NCBI GenBank assembly: GCA_030998225.1
Contig: JAPYXD010000704.1
Span: 9,796,001-9,860,000 of the forward strand
Direction: 5' to 3'
Origin: Diplolepis rosae
Taxonomy: Eukaryota > Arthropoda > Insecta > Hymenoptera > Diplolepididae
Length of the DNA: 64,000 bases
Part shown: piece by piece, positions 34,851 to 46,989 of the stretch
How the letters are laid out: each line of letters begins with the position of its first letter
Numbering within the stretch: position 1 is the stretch's first letter
Program-made: the position numbers and the translations under genes
The notes under the pieces: model-generated
The model's input: the letters and a program-made list of their open reading frames with translations, nothing else
Told to the model about the DNA's origin: nothing
Databases searched by the model: none

Positions 34851-35553
34851 TCAAACTTCAAGGCCTTGTTTACAGGCGCAATACGCCGAACTTCGGCATC
34901 CTCTTAGCTTGACAGCTTGGTCTTTAATCGCGGCCTCTACAAGGTTTCCTTTTTGGGGCTGCCTCACAGAAAGCCGCACAACGCATTGTACCCGAGATGT
35001 GATTGACCCGGGGCTTCTCCTCTCTAACCGTGCAGAGATAATGCCGTAGACCCTTGTGCAGGTCCCCGCACGCATGTGCCCAAATGGCACTCCAATGGCT
35101 TCTTGAAAGGCGGGATTTAGCCGCCCTCTGCCTTCTTTGAGGCACTTCAGTTCCACCAACAGGTCCTTGGAGCGCGTCTCCCTAATTCCCTGGATTGTGA
35201 CGCCCAGTTCATCAAGGTTAATGCGCCTCTTAAGATCACGCAGGATGGAAGAGTAGCTCATTCCTTCTCCATGCCCGTTTCCATCATCTCAGCGTCTGAA
35301 GAGCGACACAAATTCCATCCCTGATGGGGAGGAACATGTTTTTCTTCGTTACCGAAAAACTTTCCATCTTCTCCAGCGTCGTTACCACCTTTCGTAGCTC
35401 CTCTATATCTTTATTGTGCAGATCGTGCAGCCAATCACGATGCTACCTGGCTTGAGATTGCTCGTTGTCGAGCTCATCAGGCACCTCCACCACATCAATT
35501 TCTCCTCCAAACATCTCCTCGCACATACTTGTATTTAGTTTATTATACTCCAT
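34851..35553 (-). pseudogene. gag-like ORF1 relic of an R1-clade non-LTR retrotransposon
   Basis: The minus strand encodes, in the best-kept part (35261-34851), MSYSSILRDLKRRINLDELG, IRETRSKDLLVELKC, EAIGVPFGHMRAG and RVQCVVRLSVRQPQKGNLVE. This layout (LxELG, IRxTRxGDLLxEL) is typical of the pre-knuckle part of R1-clade ORF1 nucleic-acid-binding proteins. A preceding segment from the ATG at 35553 encodes EEMFGGEIDVVEVPDELD, an in-frame stop, then LHNKDIEELRKVVTTLEKME. It joins the second part only through a frameshift. No CCHC knuckle or reverse transcriptase follows, so the 3' portion is missing. The region is GC-richer than its surroundings. Confidence 0.6.
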
Positions 35554-35776
35554 TTTGTTCCCACGATTAGCTAGGGAAATATTCCGTCCGCTATTGCAGA
35601 GCCCCGCATGCAGTGGTAAGGCCTCAATACTCTAGGAGGTGGCCTGGTTTCCTAGAGACACCGTGTAAGACACCACTCTCTGGTGCCATGCAGCCCTCGG
35701 CACTGTAGTTAATACCTTGGCTCGGGGGTTATTTATTCGGGACCATCCCTAGAATATTGTCCGTGACTGCTTATTT

Positions 35777-36065
35777 AGATATGTATCAGTATTTGACAGT
35801 AACATGAAACCACCACTACACTCCGGAGTCAAATCGGTAGTCAACTGAGTGGACAGCAAAGGGTAAAAACCGTCAAAAGCGAACAAAAATGCAAATGTCA
35901 GCTGGTAAGATTTTGACCTCCGTATTTTGCGATGCACACGATATTTTATCCATCCATTACCTTAAGAAAGAAAGAACCATCAATAGTGAATATTCTATGA
36001 CGTTATTGGTACGTTTGAAGGAAGAAATTGCTAAAAAACGATCCCAAATGAAGAAGAAAAGGGTA
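35777..36065 (+). pseudogene. mariner transposase fragment (irritans-type)
   Basis: Translation gives a decayed MKPPLHSGVKS stretch matching HHYTPES, then SAGKILTSVFCDAHDILSI, KKERTINSEYSMTLLVRLKE and EIAKKRSQMKKKRV. This is the middle of a mariner transposase between the first and second catalytic aspartate regions. Both ends are lost; the right side is followed by the long-TIR element at 36.1 kb. It is closest to the relic at 19905-22800. Confidence 0.8.
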
Positions 36066-36126
36066 CGGTTAAATTTACTAAAAATTGTTTACTTATTGTT
36101 AGTATGGTTGAAAAATTCTAGTTATA

Positions 36127-37407
36127 TACAAGGTGAGGCACATGAAGTGTTACAGAGCGATAGCACTTAAACTATTGATCATATCCAAAAATGTTTCAGA
36201 TAAAATTTTCAGTGTTCGAGAAGGCCGTCATAATCGACCACCCTATTTTTTTATCGGTGGAGGCGCTGAAGCTACGTCAAGGTCAACTCCACATTTTTAA
36301 ATGGAACCATGTATTTTTTTCGATGACATTATTACCAATTTTAAGACGAATTCAGCGACCTACAACAGAAGGTCATTCTAGTCACGCAAAATATGAAATA
36401 GTCAAAGAATCGAAACATATCGGAATAATCACTTTTAAAGGATACACTAACCTTAGTTTGGGTCTATCTATAGAAGATGCTCGAAGTGATGACACTCGTC
36501 TTGTAAGCACTTGTTAATTTGCTGATGAAAAGACCGTCTAACTTCAGCCAACATTTGTGGTGTAATTTCGGTACATGCTCGGCGTATTCTTTTAGGAAAT
36601 CATTGCCGTACAAATCCTGATGTAATGACATACGATACGGATGGAACTTGTGTTGATGTAAGATTCTCAATACAGATCGCTGACTAATTCCACTCTTTTA
36701 TCCATTTGCCTGTTGCTCGCATGTGGATTTAGTGCAGCAAAAGCTAAGATAGCAGCCGCATTATTTTCATTAACAATTGGTTGACGTTTGACTCGTGTTT
36801 GTTTCACTGTACCGAAGCGACAGAAAGTGTCAGCTATTCGCTTAAAAGCCATGTGCGATTTTTGTTGCCTATCCGGATAACGAGCCGCATACAAATCTTG
36901 GGCGTTTCTGTAATGTTTACGGCATTCCCCCAGCACCATCTACATATCAAAATATTCTTAAAAATCGTTCATTTTCGCGTTCCGATGTACTCACATTAGA
37001 AGGTAATGCGTGACTAACTGATATGTCAACAGAAAATGCTTACTTTCTGCCGATGTCAACAATACCCTATCGATGTGTATTATCATGGGTATCGTAAGAA
37101 ATGAAAAGAAATGAAAATGATTTTTCGACTATTTTCATACTTTGCGTGACTAGAATGACCTTGTGTTGTAGGCCGCTGAATTCGTCATAAAATCGGTAAT
37201 AATTTCATCGAGAAAAAAATACATGGTTCCATTTAAAAAACTGGAGTTGATTTTGACGTAGCTTCAGCGCCAACGCCGATAATAAAATAGGGTGGTCGAG
37301 TATGACAGCCTTCTCGAACACTGAAACTTTTGTCTGAAACATTTTTTGGATATGATCAATAGTTTGAGTGCTATCTCTATGTAACACTTTATGTGCCTTA
37401 CCCTGTA
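36127..37407 (-). mobile_element. 1.28-kb element with ~270-bp inverted repeats, DUF4817-type
   Basis: The left arm (36129-36400) and right arm (37137-37405) are inverted copies beginning CA.GGT.AGGCACAT.AAGTG. They are flanked by TA, with TATA at both sides. They share TTGATCATATCCAAAAA.TG, TTCAGTGTTCGAGAAGGC and GACGAATTCAGCG. A transposase relic lies between and reads on the minus strand. A 166-bp snap-back derivative of its ends lies at 50733-50898. Confidence 0.8.
36464..36939 (-). pseudogene. truncated DUF4817-type transposase N-terminus
   Basis: It starts MVLGECRKHYRNAQDLYAAR, then YPDRQQKSHMAFKRIADTF and NENNAAAILAFAALNPH. This is the helix-turn-helix N-terminal domain (DUF4817 type) seen in many insect IS630/Tc1-like proteins. 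A frameshift near 36667-36680 separates it from RILHQHKFHPYRMSLHQDL, the family's RxHxFHPYxxxLxQxL motif. The DDE catalytic region that should follow (DEATF, WFQQDGAxxH) is entirely absent, so the copy cannot transpose itself. It is enclosed by the long inverted repeats. Confidence 0.75.
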
Positions 37408-38369
37408 TATTCTGGTATTATTATTGCAATTAATGTTACAGGAAAATAATATAGTAATAATAATATAGTAAAAGTGGTTTCAAGATACGCCTTTGGCAGC
37501 GTTACTGTCTACAGAATCTGGCGCCTTTTCGTTTTTCGCTACAAGTTGATACCGGCTTCCTGTTAGTTATGTTATGTATTAGGTAGTTTGCAAAAACAAA
37601 TGAAAACGAAAACAAGGTAGAGTCCAGGGGAATCTTAAAGATCTGGGGTCTTGTCTCGAATTATTTATACAAAGTTTCAAAGAAATGGAGAATAAAGTGT
37701 ACAAGGTGTTAAGTAAGTTGAAGTTAGATAACTTAAAGGAAAAATTCAAAGGTAAAGAAATTTTTAGATTATGAATTTATATGTATTCAAATGTACATAT
37801 TTAATAATAATATAAACAAAATAAAATAATTCAACAATAAATATATATTTTTTCATTTTGAAAATTATAAATCTCACGTTTTTAAATCATCATTCATTTT
37901 TAAGGTTATGTTAGTATTCAACCGGGAAATTTTAGTAAATTTAATTGGAAATATGGTAATGTTAAATGGACTAAATTAGTTAAATTTACTGGAATATAAC
38001 CATGAATAAGACAAGAAATTTTTTCCTAGAAAAATTACAGTGATATCAACTAGAAAATTCTATTACATTAAGCGGAATAAAAGATCAAAACAACCGAAAA
38101 GTCTTTACTAGAAGTTCTAACATTTTTAACCGAAATTACTAATACATCTCTCCGTAATATTTTTTTCCTTTTGAAATAACCGGAATCCTGATTATTTTAA
38201 CTAGGCTTTTTTTTAAGTGCACCGAGTTGAATTTTTGGGATTGATGAAACCTAAGAGTTGAAATACTTATAGACCTCGTGATATACATTTTTTGCTATGA
38301 TCAAAAAACCATTGATAAATAATAGCTTTATTGAGTGATTATTCACTTACATAAATTTTATTCATTGAA
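37408..38369. other. AT-rich intergenic DNA
   Basis: No gene. Phrases near 37915-38210 (CCGGAATCCTGATTATTTTA, then ACTAGG) recall the interior of the MITE at 7.4-7.9 kb. Confidence 0.4.
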
Positions 38370-38557
38370 TCCATTGAGGAAAAAATGCTATTGAATCTAC
38401 AGCATTTCTGCCAAAAGCATGCATATTATTGATTCAAAAAAATATGCCAATAAAACTGATATATATGCTATCAATTCTATAACATATTGATTTGAATTAA
38501 TGATATACATGCTTTTAGCAGAAATGCTATAAATTCAATAGCATTTTTTTCTCAGTG
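38370..38557. mobile_element. foldback MITE with CACTGAG ends
   Basis: Arms of about 80 bp share TGAG.AAAAAATGCTATTGA and TAGCATTTCTGC.AAAAGCAT in opposite orientation, followed by GATTCAAA..AATATG. CACTGAGAAAAA-type ends recur in insect MITEs. It is non-coding. Confidence 0.7.
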
Positions 38558-39071
38558 TTGAAATTGTAGAAAAAATAAAATGTATTCAAAAGGTGATGAA
38601 CATAAGTATTCATTATGATGAACATAAGTATTTTGAATAAGGGTACGTGAGATCAACTGTCTACCACATAATATTTTAGAAATTAAATATATTTGACTCA
38701 AATCAATTTTTATTGCATTTGCTTTGGGCTTTTTGAAATCGCACACATATAATTATAATCTGTAGGTCGTATATAACATGTGCCAAGATTTTATTCAACA
38801 CGTCATGCGCGCACGCCATGAGACTCATGCAGGCTCAGCCATTGTCATTTGGGATTATTAAAAAACTGATAACTAAAATGAATAGGCAAAAAGAGTTCTG
38901 AATTTTTTGCGCTTTACAACAAATGTACGCTTACCACGTCGGTCACGCTATTATGAAGAAATAATTTATTGAGTTGAATTTGCGCATAAGTTTGTCATTT
39001 TTCAATAGTCTAAGCTTTGTTACAATTTGTAAAATATTTCATTGCATTTATTAGAGGTTCATTTATTGAAT
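38558..39071. other. intergenic, nothing recognised
   Basis: AT-rich sequence; no gene recognised. Confidence 0.4.
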
Positions 39072-39576
39072 GTTGGGTAAGTTCCTCTATACAAAGTAAC
39101 TCGTTACGGTTATAGGTGAAAGTAACTTAAGTCACTTTAAAAGTTACTTTTAATCCCCCCCGCCACCTGATGTTTCAATCCGGAAAGATTGAAATAAAAT
39201 TATTTTGTTAAAAATACAAAATGAAAAATACTCAACTTCGAAGTTTCGGATTCGGAAGAAATATGTCCAAAATCAAAGCTTACTTGTTTACAAAGCAAAT
39301 GAAAACCAGCACGCAGGCGCGATATCAATAATCTTTTGTTTTCTCGCCGCGCGCAATTTTTAAAATTCTCATCCTTTGTATAAAAGCAAGCAAAAGAAAG
39401 ATATACAAAAAAATACAAAGTAACGAAAAAGTAATTGTAGAAAAAGTTACCAGTTACTGGGAAAATAATAACTAAATTACAGTTACTTTTTTCGAATAGT
39501 AACGAAGTTACTAAAAAAGTTGCAAGTAACGTAACTTTTAAAGTAACTTGGTTACTTTTAAAGTTACGACCCAACC
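39072..39576. mobile_element. hAT-type MITE of AGTAAC/GTTACT repeats
   Basis: Ends are GTTGGGTAAGTT on the left and GTTACGACCCAAC on the right. Both flanks are packed with AGTAACT, GTTACTTTT and AAGTTAC repeats. TTGGG(T) ends with dense AGTAAC repeats are a recurrent hAT MITE design in animals. A 124-codon minus-strand frame (39200-39574) is an artefact of the repeats (VTLLATFLVTSLL). A C-rich tract lies near 39153-39163. Confidence 0.6.
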
Positions 39577-42500
39577 CGGATTTTTAACAGCGAGGACATT
39601 GACAAAGAAATTTAAAATAGGATTTTATGTTGAAGATTTCTATTAAGAAAACCACGGGTAGTTTCTATAATGTTATACTTTCTATAATCTTATAGTACTT
39701 TCTATAATCCATATATGTAAATGTATATAAAACCTATTTTTCCTGTCATAGTTTCTATTGAAGGATTTTTAATTGAGGCAGATTGGAATAGAGGATTTGA
39801 GTAATAGTTCTATATGCTATGAGGAAAAGAAACTGAGGTGAAACTCTGATAAGACTTTACGAGCGCTTTGAAATTTATAGGACTATAAAAAGAAAGAATT
39901 AAGGGAAAACCCTTTCCCTGCCGAAATCCGCATGCATGTGCATAACTGTAGTCTCTAATACACAGAGTGCGATAGAATATCTCTCGAATCCAGGTCACTT
40001 TTATGCTAGAATATAATTCTTTTAGCTAATGCACTTTTAGAATGTGAATCTCTCCACGTTCTTTTAAAGTGATATCAAAATAGTTCTTCTTCGCTGAAAG
40101 AAACTAAATGAAACATTTTTTTTGTTGGAGCCGAAAAATCTGAAAAAAGTAACTTTGTACTTCAGCTTTTGAGGACACTAATAATTTTGTGCATTTTACC
40201 TAAAATATTATTCACCTATGTACAGATTTTTAACGCAAGGATGAAAATATTTTTTAAGCTACCAAGTGATTTTTAATTTCATGGTTTACAATCTTGTAAA
40301 AAAGTATATTTCTAAATTGAGAAAAAACACTGCGAAATATTACGGACATAAAGTTATAGAAATAAATATAATTATAAACGTAAAAATAGAGTAAAAGTGT
40401 AATTCATTCCCTTGAAGAGGTTTCTTCAGAAATGCGGCAAAAATTTAGTAGTTTTAAATATTAAAAAATCCGAATAGCTTTTTTGCGGCTACGTTGCTTA
40501 AAGATTACATCTATAAAAAATATGAAAAAACCTTATATCTTCTTCATCCTTAAAAATGAAAACTAGAGCAATAAATTTACTGAATAATTTATTCAGATAC
40601 GAAGGAAGGGTTAATATTTCAAAATATTGACATTACGTAAATTAAAAATATCTGAAAGCTTTGCATTAAATAGTTAATGAAATTATTGGAATAATTTTTA
40701 AATTCTGTAAGTTTTGTTTATTTGTATAAAGTAAAGTAATAATTGCATTTTTCCAACTAAATTATTTTTAATAAACGTTTCTATTTACAAAATAAATTGA
40801 TAAACTACTCATTTCATCTTAATTACTTTTCCATGCTAAAATTAATAAGTTCACCTTTGTTCATATCTTTCGTACTCACAGTAGTTGTTCCGTCGGTCAG
40901 ATTTAATTGTTTTCTAGAATCTAAAAATTAAATATAACTCCTTAATGCTAAACTTTCGTAAATGAGATTCACAGAAATTGTAAATTCGTTGATGAGAAAG
41001 TTTAATTAATTAAAACAATGATGAATATATGTACATGGAGAGTATGAAATGATTTACATATATTTTTCTAAAAGCATTCCGTTTATATTCATGTTTTCGC
41101 ATTTCAAGTATTTTCAAGCATTCACTGCAATTTTTTACACATTTTGCAGATTTATGTAAGATGATTATTCATATCTAGAAACTTCTTAATTATGCTTTTC
41201 AGGAAGACACGAGAAATATTCAGTGAATACTTCCGTAAGAATTTCAAGTTTCCTGTTCTTTTCAACACATTACAACCCTTTGTCTACATAGTAATAAAAT
41301 TGTGAGGAAAAACTCAGTGTTTTCAAGTTATTGACGATTTAATGGATTACTTATGCATAAAACGCAGTTGACGTATTACAATTTTGACACAATGATTTTA
41401 AATTTTACATCAAGATGAAAATTCCTCTTTTATCTGAAGAATATCTTCGTTTCTGGTCAGGTTTTAAAGATCATTGATTACGAACGGAAAAAAATCAACA
41501 AATAAGTCAAATTCAGCTGTATAAGTTTATTATATAAATTATATCAAAATCAAGGGACATGAATGAGAAAAATCTCACAAATATAAAAAGTACTTTTTTG
41601 CTTTTATAAGCTTTCTTCAATTATTGTATAATAATTTAATAACTTTGAATTTGGCAATAGAAAAACTGCTACTTCAATCTATAATCTTTATAATTTCAAT
41701 GAAATTTATTAAATCAAATAATTTTTATAATATACGAAACATTTCTTTGTTTCTAAGAGAAAGAATATTGAAAGCTGTATCTTATTCTACACAATATTAC
41801 AATTTTTTCTGACTGATCTTTATATCTAGATTCCTTTCGTCTTCATTCATTTTCTGAGATCCCCCTTTCTCTCTTAAATTGCCGTTGGCTACCGCTATCA
41901 TCTCTTTAGTTATACATTAGGCACGAAAATATATATAATTTATCCATCTGTGACTTCTTACTTGAGGCATGAAGTTATATTTGGACTTTACTGGCATTTT
42001 CAATGTATGTGATACGTTTGAAATATGGCATTTAAAATAGAATAACTGCATAGAATTAATCTCATGTTATAATAAATGGAAATTAAAATTCGAGAAATTA
42101 TTTATTATTATATGTATAGAGTAGAGTCTTGGCAATTTTTAATTTAAAATTAATTTTAATTAATTAAATCTTATTGTCTATTGAATTTTTGTAATACCAT
42201 AAAATAAGTTCAATTACTTTCACTTACCTGTAGATTGACATCAGAATATTTGCTTCATTAAACCCTCTAGTGAACCGTAAATGTTGGCATGAAAAGAAAT
42301 GGCAATTAATTAATGAGTTCACTTGTGTTTTTCTTTTCTTTAATGAAGATGAATTTTGTGATTTAAACCTTTCAACATTGACGCGAAGCAAATATTTATT
42401 CGTTTGCTAGTATCGACTGCATGCCGAGTCAAATATTAAAATTGAAATTGAAATTTGCATGTCACAGCAGGAGCTAATAAAATTCTTTATGAAGTTTGAG

Positions 42501-42974
42501 GCTATCAATCAAATGGTAATTAAGTGAGAGTCAGTTAATGAAGTAATTACCAAGAGCTCGACTCTCACTTTAAGTACCTTGATAGGGAAGAGTATAAATT
42601 ACATAATGTTATTTCCATCTCCGAGGCTTTAAATCAAAATGTTTTTATACCGTTACTGCTAAAAACAACCTTAACTTACACGTGAATTTCAAAGTTTCTG
42701 AATAAGCATATGTTAAAAAAATGTAATCAGGGTAGAAATCCCAATCGAAAGTTTTGGTAGAGGAATTTCTTGAATTAATAAATCACACATTCATACTGAT
42801 ATATTTTTAAATTAATTTTTGCATAATTGAAATTCAAATAAAAGATATATAAATTTAATATTTAAACAATGTTAATGATTTTTTATTCTTTTCTTAAATA
42901 ATTTAAAATGAGTAATTTAAAACTAGCACAAAAGCTATTGCTAAAAATCAGAATATTATCAAATAAAGCTTTTG
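39577..42974. other. AT-rich intergenic DNA, the longest repeat-poor stretch
   Basis: About 3.4 kb without a recognisable gene, RNA or well-bounded repeat. Open frames are short and domain-free. It could be ordinary intergenic or intronic DNA. Confidence 0.4.
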
Positions 42975-43342
42975 TACACTGTTAAAAATAGTGCAGAGAA
43001 ATAATTACAACTTTACATCGAATCGGGTGTGAAAAACCAAAATACAACTTCTGATGTTGATTTGTAAAAACGTAACGCCAACATGATGATCGATACTATA
43101 CTTGTAGTTTGACACCATAAAGTGTCAAATAAACACCAAGATAATGTCACAATGAAATTGTGTGGCAATATTTTAAACACAGTGGCTGAGGCTTAAGGAG
43201 ATAAAAATTATTGAAAGTATTTGATAATATTTTATACAGAATTACGAAAAATGATCATTATATCAAGATATAATTGCCATAGGTCAAAGAAAATCTTAAT
43301 GATGTATATGATATATATTATGTCCGCTCGTGTTTATAGTTT

Positions 43343-43402
43343 TGTTCGTGGGTTATATTACCGTGGTAATATAACTGAGAATGAGTATATAACCCATAAT
43401 AT
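43343..43402. repeat. AT-rich palindrome
   Basis: GGGTTATATTACCGTGGTAA and the following ATAACCCATAATATTACC form an imperfect hairpin with an inner ATTACC/GGTAAT palindrome. Confidence 0.55.
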
Positions 43403-43621
43403 TACCAAAGATTAAATCCTCCAAGATTAAATTGTTAGTTGTCAAATTAATCTAAATTCAAGCAACTTCCATAATAATAAAAATATTGCATAAGCTGTTG
43501 AGAATTTTTATTATTCAATAATTTAACATATCCAACTTTGAAACATCCTTTTAAGTTAAAAAAAATGTCAGAAAATTGTAGAAAGTATTGAAAGAAAATC
43601 TATTTAAAAAGAATTGGGAAT

Positions 43622-44172
43622 GAGAGGGTCGTTCAATAAATCCTTAGAAAAAGATAGAAAAACAAATTATTTTGCTCCTTTATCTCTGGGAAGTCACTTT
43701 CTTTAGTTTTTTAAATATACAATAGTATATTTCGGATCAAATGCGGAAAGTCGTATTTTAACGCAAGGGCGAGTTAAAATATGTTACGCACGTGATACGA
43801 ACGACTTTTTTTGTTCACTTTATACCGATAGTTAACCAAGTCAGTGTCGTTTTGCGTGCGCAAAGTTGATTCTCTCGCACTAGTGCAGTAAAATTTTAGG
43901 TTCATTTTAATTTTCCGTACACTTAAAATTTTTACCGCATTAGTGCGGGAAAATCAACTTCCCGCACGCAGATAAATAAGGCTAATTTTCGGTGTACGGA
44001 GGACAAAAAACTTTTGTACTTCAATCGAGAATAAAAATGAAACCATGTAATGGATATAACTGAGACTTTCACCGCTGTCTAATGAGTGATGATGCTTACT
44101 AAAACCAAACCATTTTCAATACTACGAGCGCCATCTCTTGGATTTTCTAAAGACTTATTAAACGACCCTCAT
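43622..44172. mobile_element. internally deleted mariner remnant with both TIRs
   Basis: The left end is GAGGGTCGTTCAATAAATCC and the right end, reverse complemented, is GAGGGTCGTTTAATAAGTCT; both continue TTAGAAAA. This is the irritans-type TIR, also seen singly at 12.9 and 19.9 kb. No transposase remains. Inside it, 43858-43985 forms a foldback (GTTGATTCTCTCGCACTAGT against ACTAATGCGG..AATCAAC), probably a further insertion. Confidence 0.7.
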
Positions 44173-44564
44173 ATATAGATTGTACGACATTTCATACTTT
44201 TTTAATACAAAATACAGTCATATTCATACGTACAGTGTTAAGAAGCATGGAACTTTGCATATCGCACCCTCACTTTAGAACTGCAGTTCATTACACATTT
44301 TACATCGCATTTCAATCCTAGAAGTACGAGATGAACAACAAATCACACTTTCAAAGTTTAAAGCGCACAAGCTCACCTTTTATGGTGTGAAACTCGCACT
44401 TCCTGGTGTGTAGCTTGCAACAATTTTTAACAATGTACTGATTTCACATTTTAGTATTTTATTCTAAAATTTAGGGAAATCGATGCTTTTTATTGCAAAT
44501 TGATAATGTGTGTATCAAGAACAAATTTCAAATCTTGTTACAAAAAGTTGGTAAAGTGTTACAA

Positions 44565-45141
44565 TAGTATATTACGTGCCTAGGCTCACAATGAGGGTTA
44601 TTGCGCGACGAGTGACAATGCTCGCAGGAGATCAAAGCCAAGGCGTAGCCGAGACGTAGCTGAGGCAAAGCCGAGACGAAGCCGAGACAAATCCGAGGTG
44701 CGATCAGTCTTGCGAGCATTGCCGCGAGTCTCGTAATTTCCCGAATGTGTGCATTGGCACGTATTCTATTTTATGTGACTTCGGTGCGTATACGAGTTTT
44801 TATGCGTACACTCGAATTTAATCTAGTATTGTAGTTGTTTGCGGCGCTAGTCATTACACTTGATATTTCGCGACTAGTCTGGCCGTTTTGATTTTATCGA
44901 TCTTGTGTAGTAGTAGCGTATTGTAATAGACGCATGCCCAGTTCAAATGTACAAGGCTTTGTCAGTAGGGTGCTAACGCTGTACGAAGAAGAAGAAAAAT
45001 AAGAAGATTATGCTCCGCTGTATTGTAATAGGAGCATGCGCAGTTCAATTTTTAGATTATGTTCCTCTGTATCGTAATACACAACATTACGCTACTCTCA
45101 ACTGTAGCGAAAAAACGAGTTTACGCGCCAGAGGCACATAA
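44565..45141 (+). mobile_element. uninterrupted copy of the GC-rich element family
   Basis: It starts ATATTACGTGCCTAGGC after TAGT and ends TTTACGCGCCAGAGGCACATAA. It contains the GCTCGCAGGA..TTGCGAGC palindrome, about six AAGCCGAGAC/GTAGCCGAGAC-like units (44636-44700), and the GTACAAGGCTTTGTCAGTA block. At 573 bp it is the reference for interpreting the nest at 20.3-21.7 kb. Repeat-unit number differs between copies. No transposase is encoded. Confidence 0.7.
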
Positions 45142-46240
45142 AATCTATTACAGGAATTATAGCATTCATCATTCTTTATATTAAATTCGAGCGGGACAGG
45201 ATATCGATATAGTTATAAGATTGGAAAGTATACATTTTTATAATTTACATAAAATAGAAAATTAGGCTTTAATAACTTCTAAAATATTCAATCCCTTTTG
45301 CACGTTAAATTCACATATAATTTTCACGATAATGAGCTTCCAAAGTAAAACATCATTTTAAGCTTTTTTTATTATCATAAAATAATAAAATTAAATTTTA
45401 TTTTTTGCAGGTAAAGATAAAATTACGTGTAGACCTCGCATAGGGATTATTATATTATATTCGGAGGAAAAACTGATTATAACCTAGGTAATAATAAATG
45501 TGCAAACTTCCTTTTATGAGATTTCATAAAATAAATTAATATAGATTGGGGACTGTATTAAAGTGATAAGTGAGTTTTTAAAACTAATACAATGATAAAT
45601 CCACCAGGTTCTCAGAGAAAATTTAATTATATTTCCGAAGAAAACTTTATTATGAGATCATTGTAATATAGGTATACATCACATGTTTTGAAACATTCTT
45701 ATCAATTTTTATATAATGTTGAATAGTTTTCAGAATGTTCAATTGGAGTAACAAACAATAATTTCCCAAAAAAAGTTCTCATTGAAAATCTATTTCTCAT
45801 ATTATAAACAGGTGATAGACAGTTGTTTTGAAACGTCAACATTATATAACTTAATTTTATTTGCAAAGAGTACGCTTGATCCAAAAATTACTTGTAATTT
45901 AATTCCAAATCTGTTCGGTTTAACATTGTGTCTCATATTATTTATCATTTTAGAAAATGATAAATATCTTCTTTTAATAATTCAAAGGAAAAAATTGCAA
46001 GTAATTTCAAACAATTTTGTGGGTGTCTGAGGGGAAATTCTCTATATGGAGTTTGGTAAGACATCTTGGATTACAAAATTTCTAGCGATAACAAGAATTT
46101 TGGTCATTTTTACTCCATAAGGTCATGAATCTTTATAATTATCAAATTACGTTTTTCGAAGAACATTTTTTTTATGATATATGTTGATAGTTGGCTTTAG
46201 GGTCCAAGGTTAATAAAAAACTCAAAGCTTCACATAATCA
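45142..46240. other. AT-rich intergenic DNA
   Basis: No gene; an 82-codon open frame at 45782-46030 has no domain. Confidence 0.4.
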
Positions 46241-46273
46241 GACGTTTCGGCTCTGATCGAAGCCTTCATCGGT
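46241..46273 (-). ncRNA. second hammerhead-like motif of Penelope type (degenerate)
   Basis: On the minus strand: CCGATGA, a stem GGCT..AGCC, then GAAACGTC. The core deviates at one position (CCGATGA for CTGATGA). The layout and orientation match the motif at 27335-27367, supporting a shared retroelement origin. No coding region remains nearby. Confidence 0.4.
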
Positions 46274-46689
46274 GATTTATTTTAAATCTGAAAAACACAT
46301 AATACAATTTCGCTAACAGGATTTGTTTGATACACAATCTTGTAATTTTTTTTTTTACATATGAGTCAACAAAAAAACTTAAAATTGTTTCAGAATAAAA
46401 TACTTTGAAACAAGAGGTAGAAAGAATTTAAATTTGAGTAACATTTTTTTGATGAAAATGACAATTTTAGCTCAAATATGTAGCTTTAAAATTCTCCTAA
46501 CTTTGTACACAAAGTTACAATTTGAAATTTCTTTGGTATAAAGTACAGTTTTGAAAATTAACATTCTTTTGGCATATATTCGATGGGAGAATTTGAATAA
46601 AAAACGTAAAATAATGTACGCGATGGTAGATGCTGCCGTCGTATAAGCACACCACTTTTTGACATTGGGATTTTTTCGGTTGTTGTTAT

Positions 46690-46945
46690 AGTCAGGAGTC
46701 CTGAGACTGGTTTGATGCAGCTCTCTACCCATTCCTATGCTGTGCGAGTCTTTTTATTTCACAGTATCCGCTACGACCTACGTCATCTATAATTTTTTTC
46801 ACATTCTTTAATCTTTGTCTCCCTTTCTTTTTCAATCAACTTTCAATTTGTCGAAGCGCCTCTTTATACTAGCATATAAGCTTCTCTTTTCTTTCCCTAA
46901 GTTTAAAACTTCCTTATCTGTCACCTCATCTACCCAACGTATTTT
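46690..46945. repeat. possible non-LTR retrotransposon tail fragment
   Basis: The phrase GACTGGTTTGATGCAGCTCT and the following TACCCATTCCTATGCTGTGC, TTTTATTTCACAGTATCCGC and TACGACCTACGTCATC resemble a repeat I associate with 3' regions of arthropod LINEs. The match is from memory and unverified. There is no reading frame of note. Confidence 0.3.
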
Positions 46946-46989
46946 ATTTTCATATTAAACGGTCTGTTCCACAAGAAAAGGTACGCGTT

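Larger units (their letters stand above)
42975..44437. mobile_element. MITE with CACTGTTAAAAAT ends, interrupted by a mariner remnant
   Basis: The left is TA|CACTGTTAAAAATAGTGCA and the right is TGCAACAATTTTTAACAATG|TA, i.e. imperfect inverted repeats with TA on each side. GACACCATAAAGTGTC on the left and TTTTATGGTGTGAAACTC on the right add a subterminal similarity. The family resembles the outer element at 60316-63352 (CACTGTTAGAAAT). The central part is a separate mariner remnant. Confidence 0.5.

Noticed and set aside
39200..39574. 124-codon minus-strand ORF as a membrane protein
   Set aside because: Its hydrophobic pattern comes from AGTAAC/GTTACT repeats of a hAT-type MITE.
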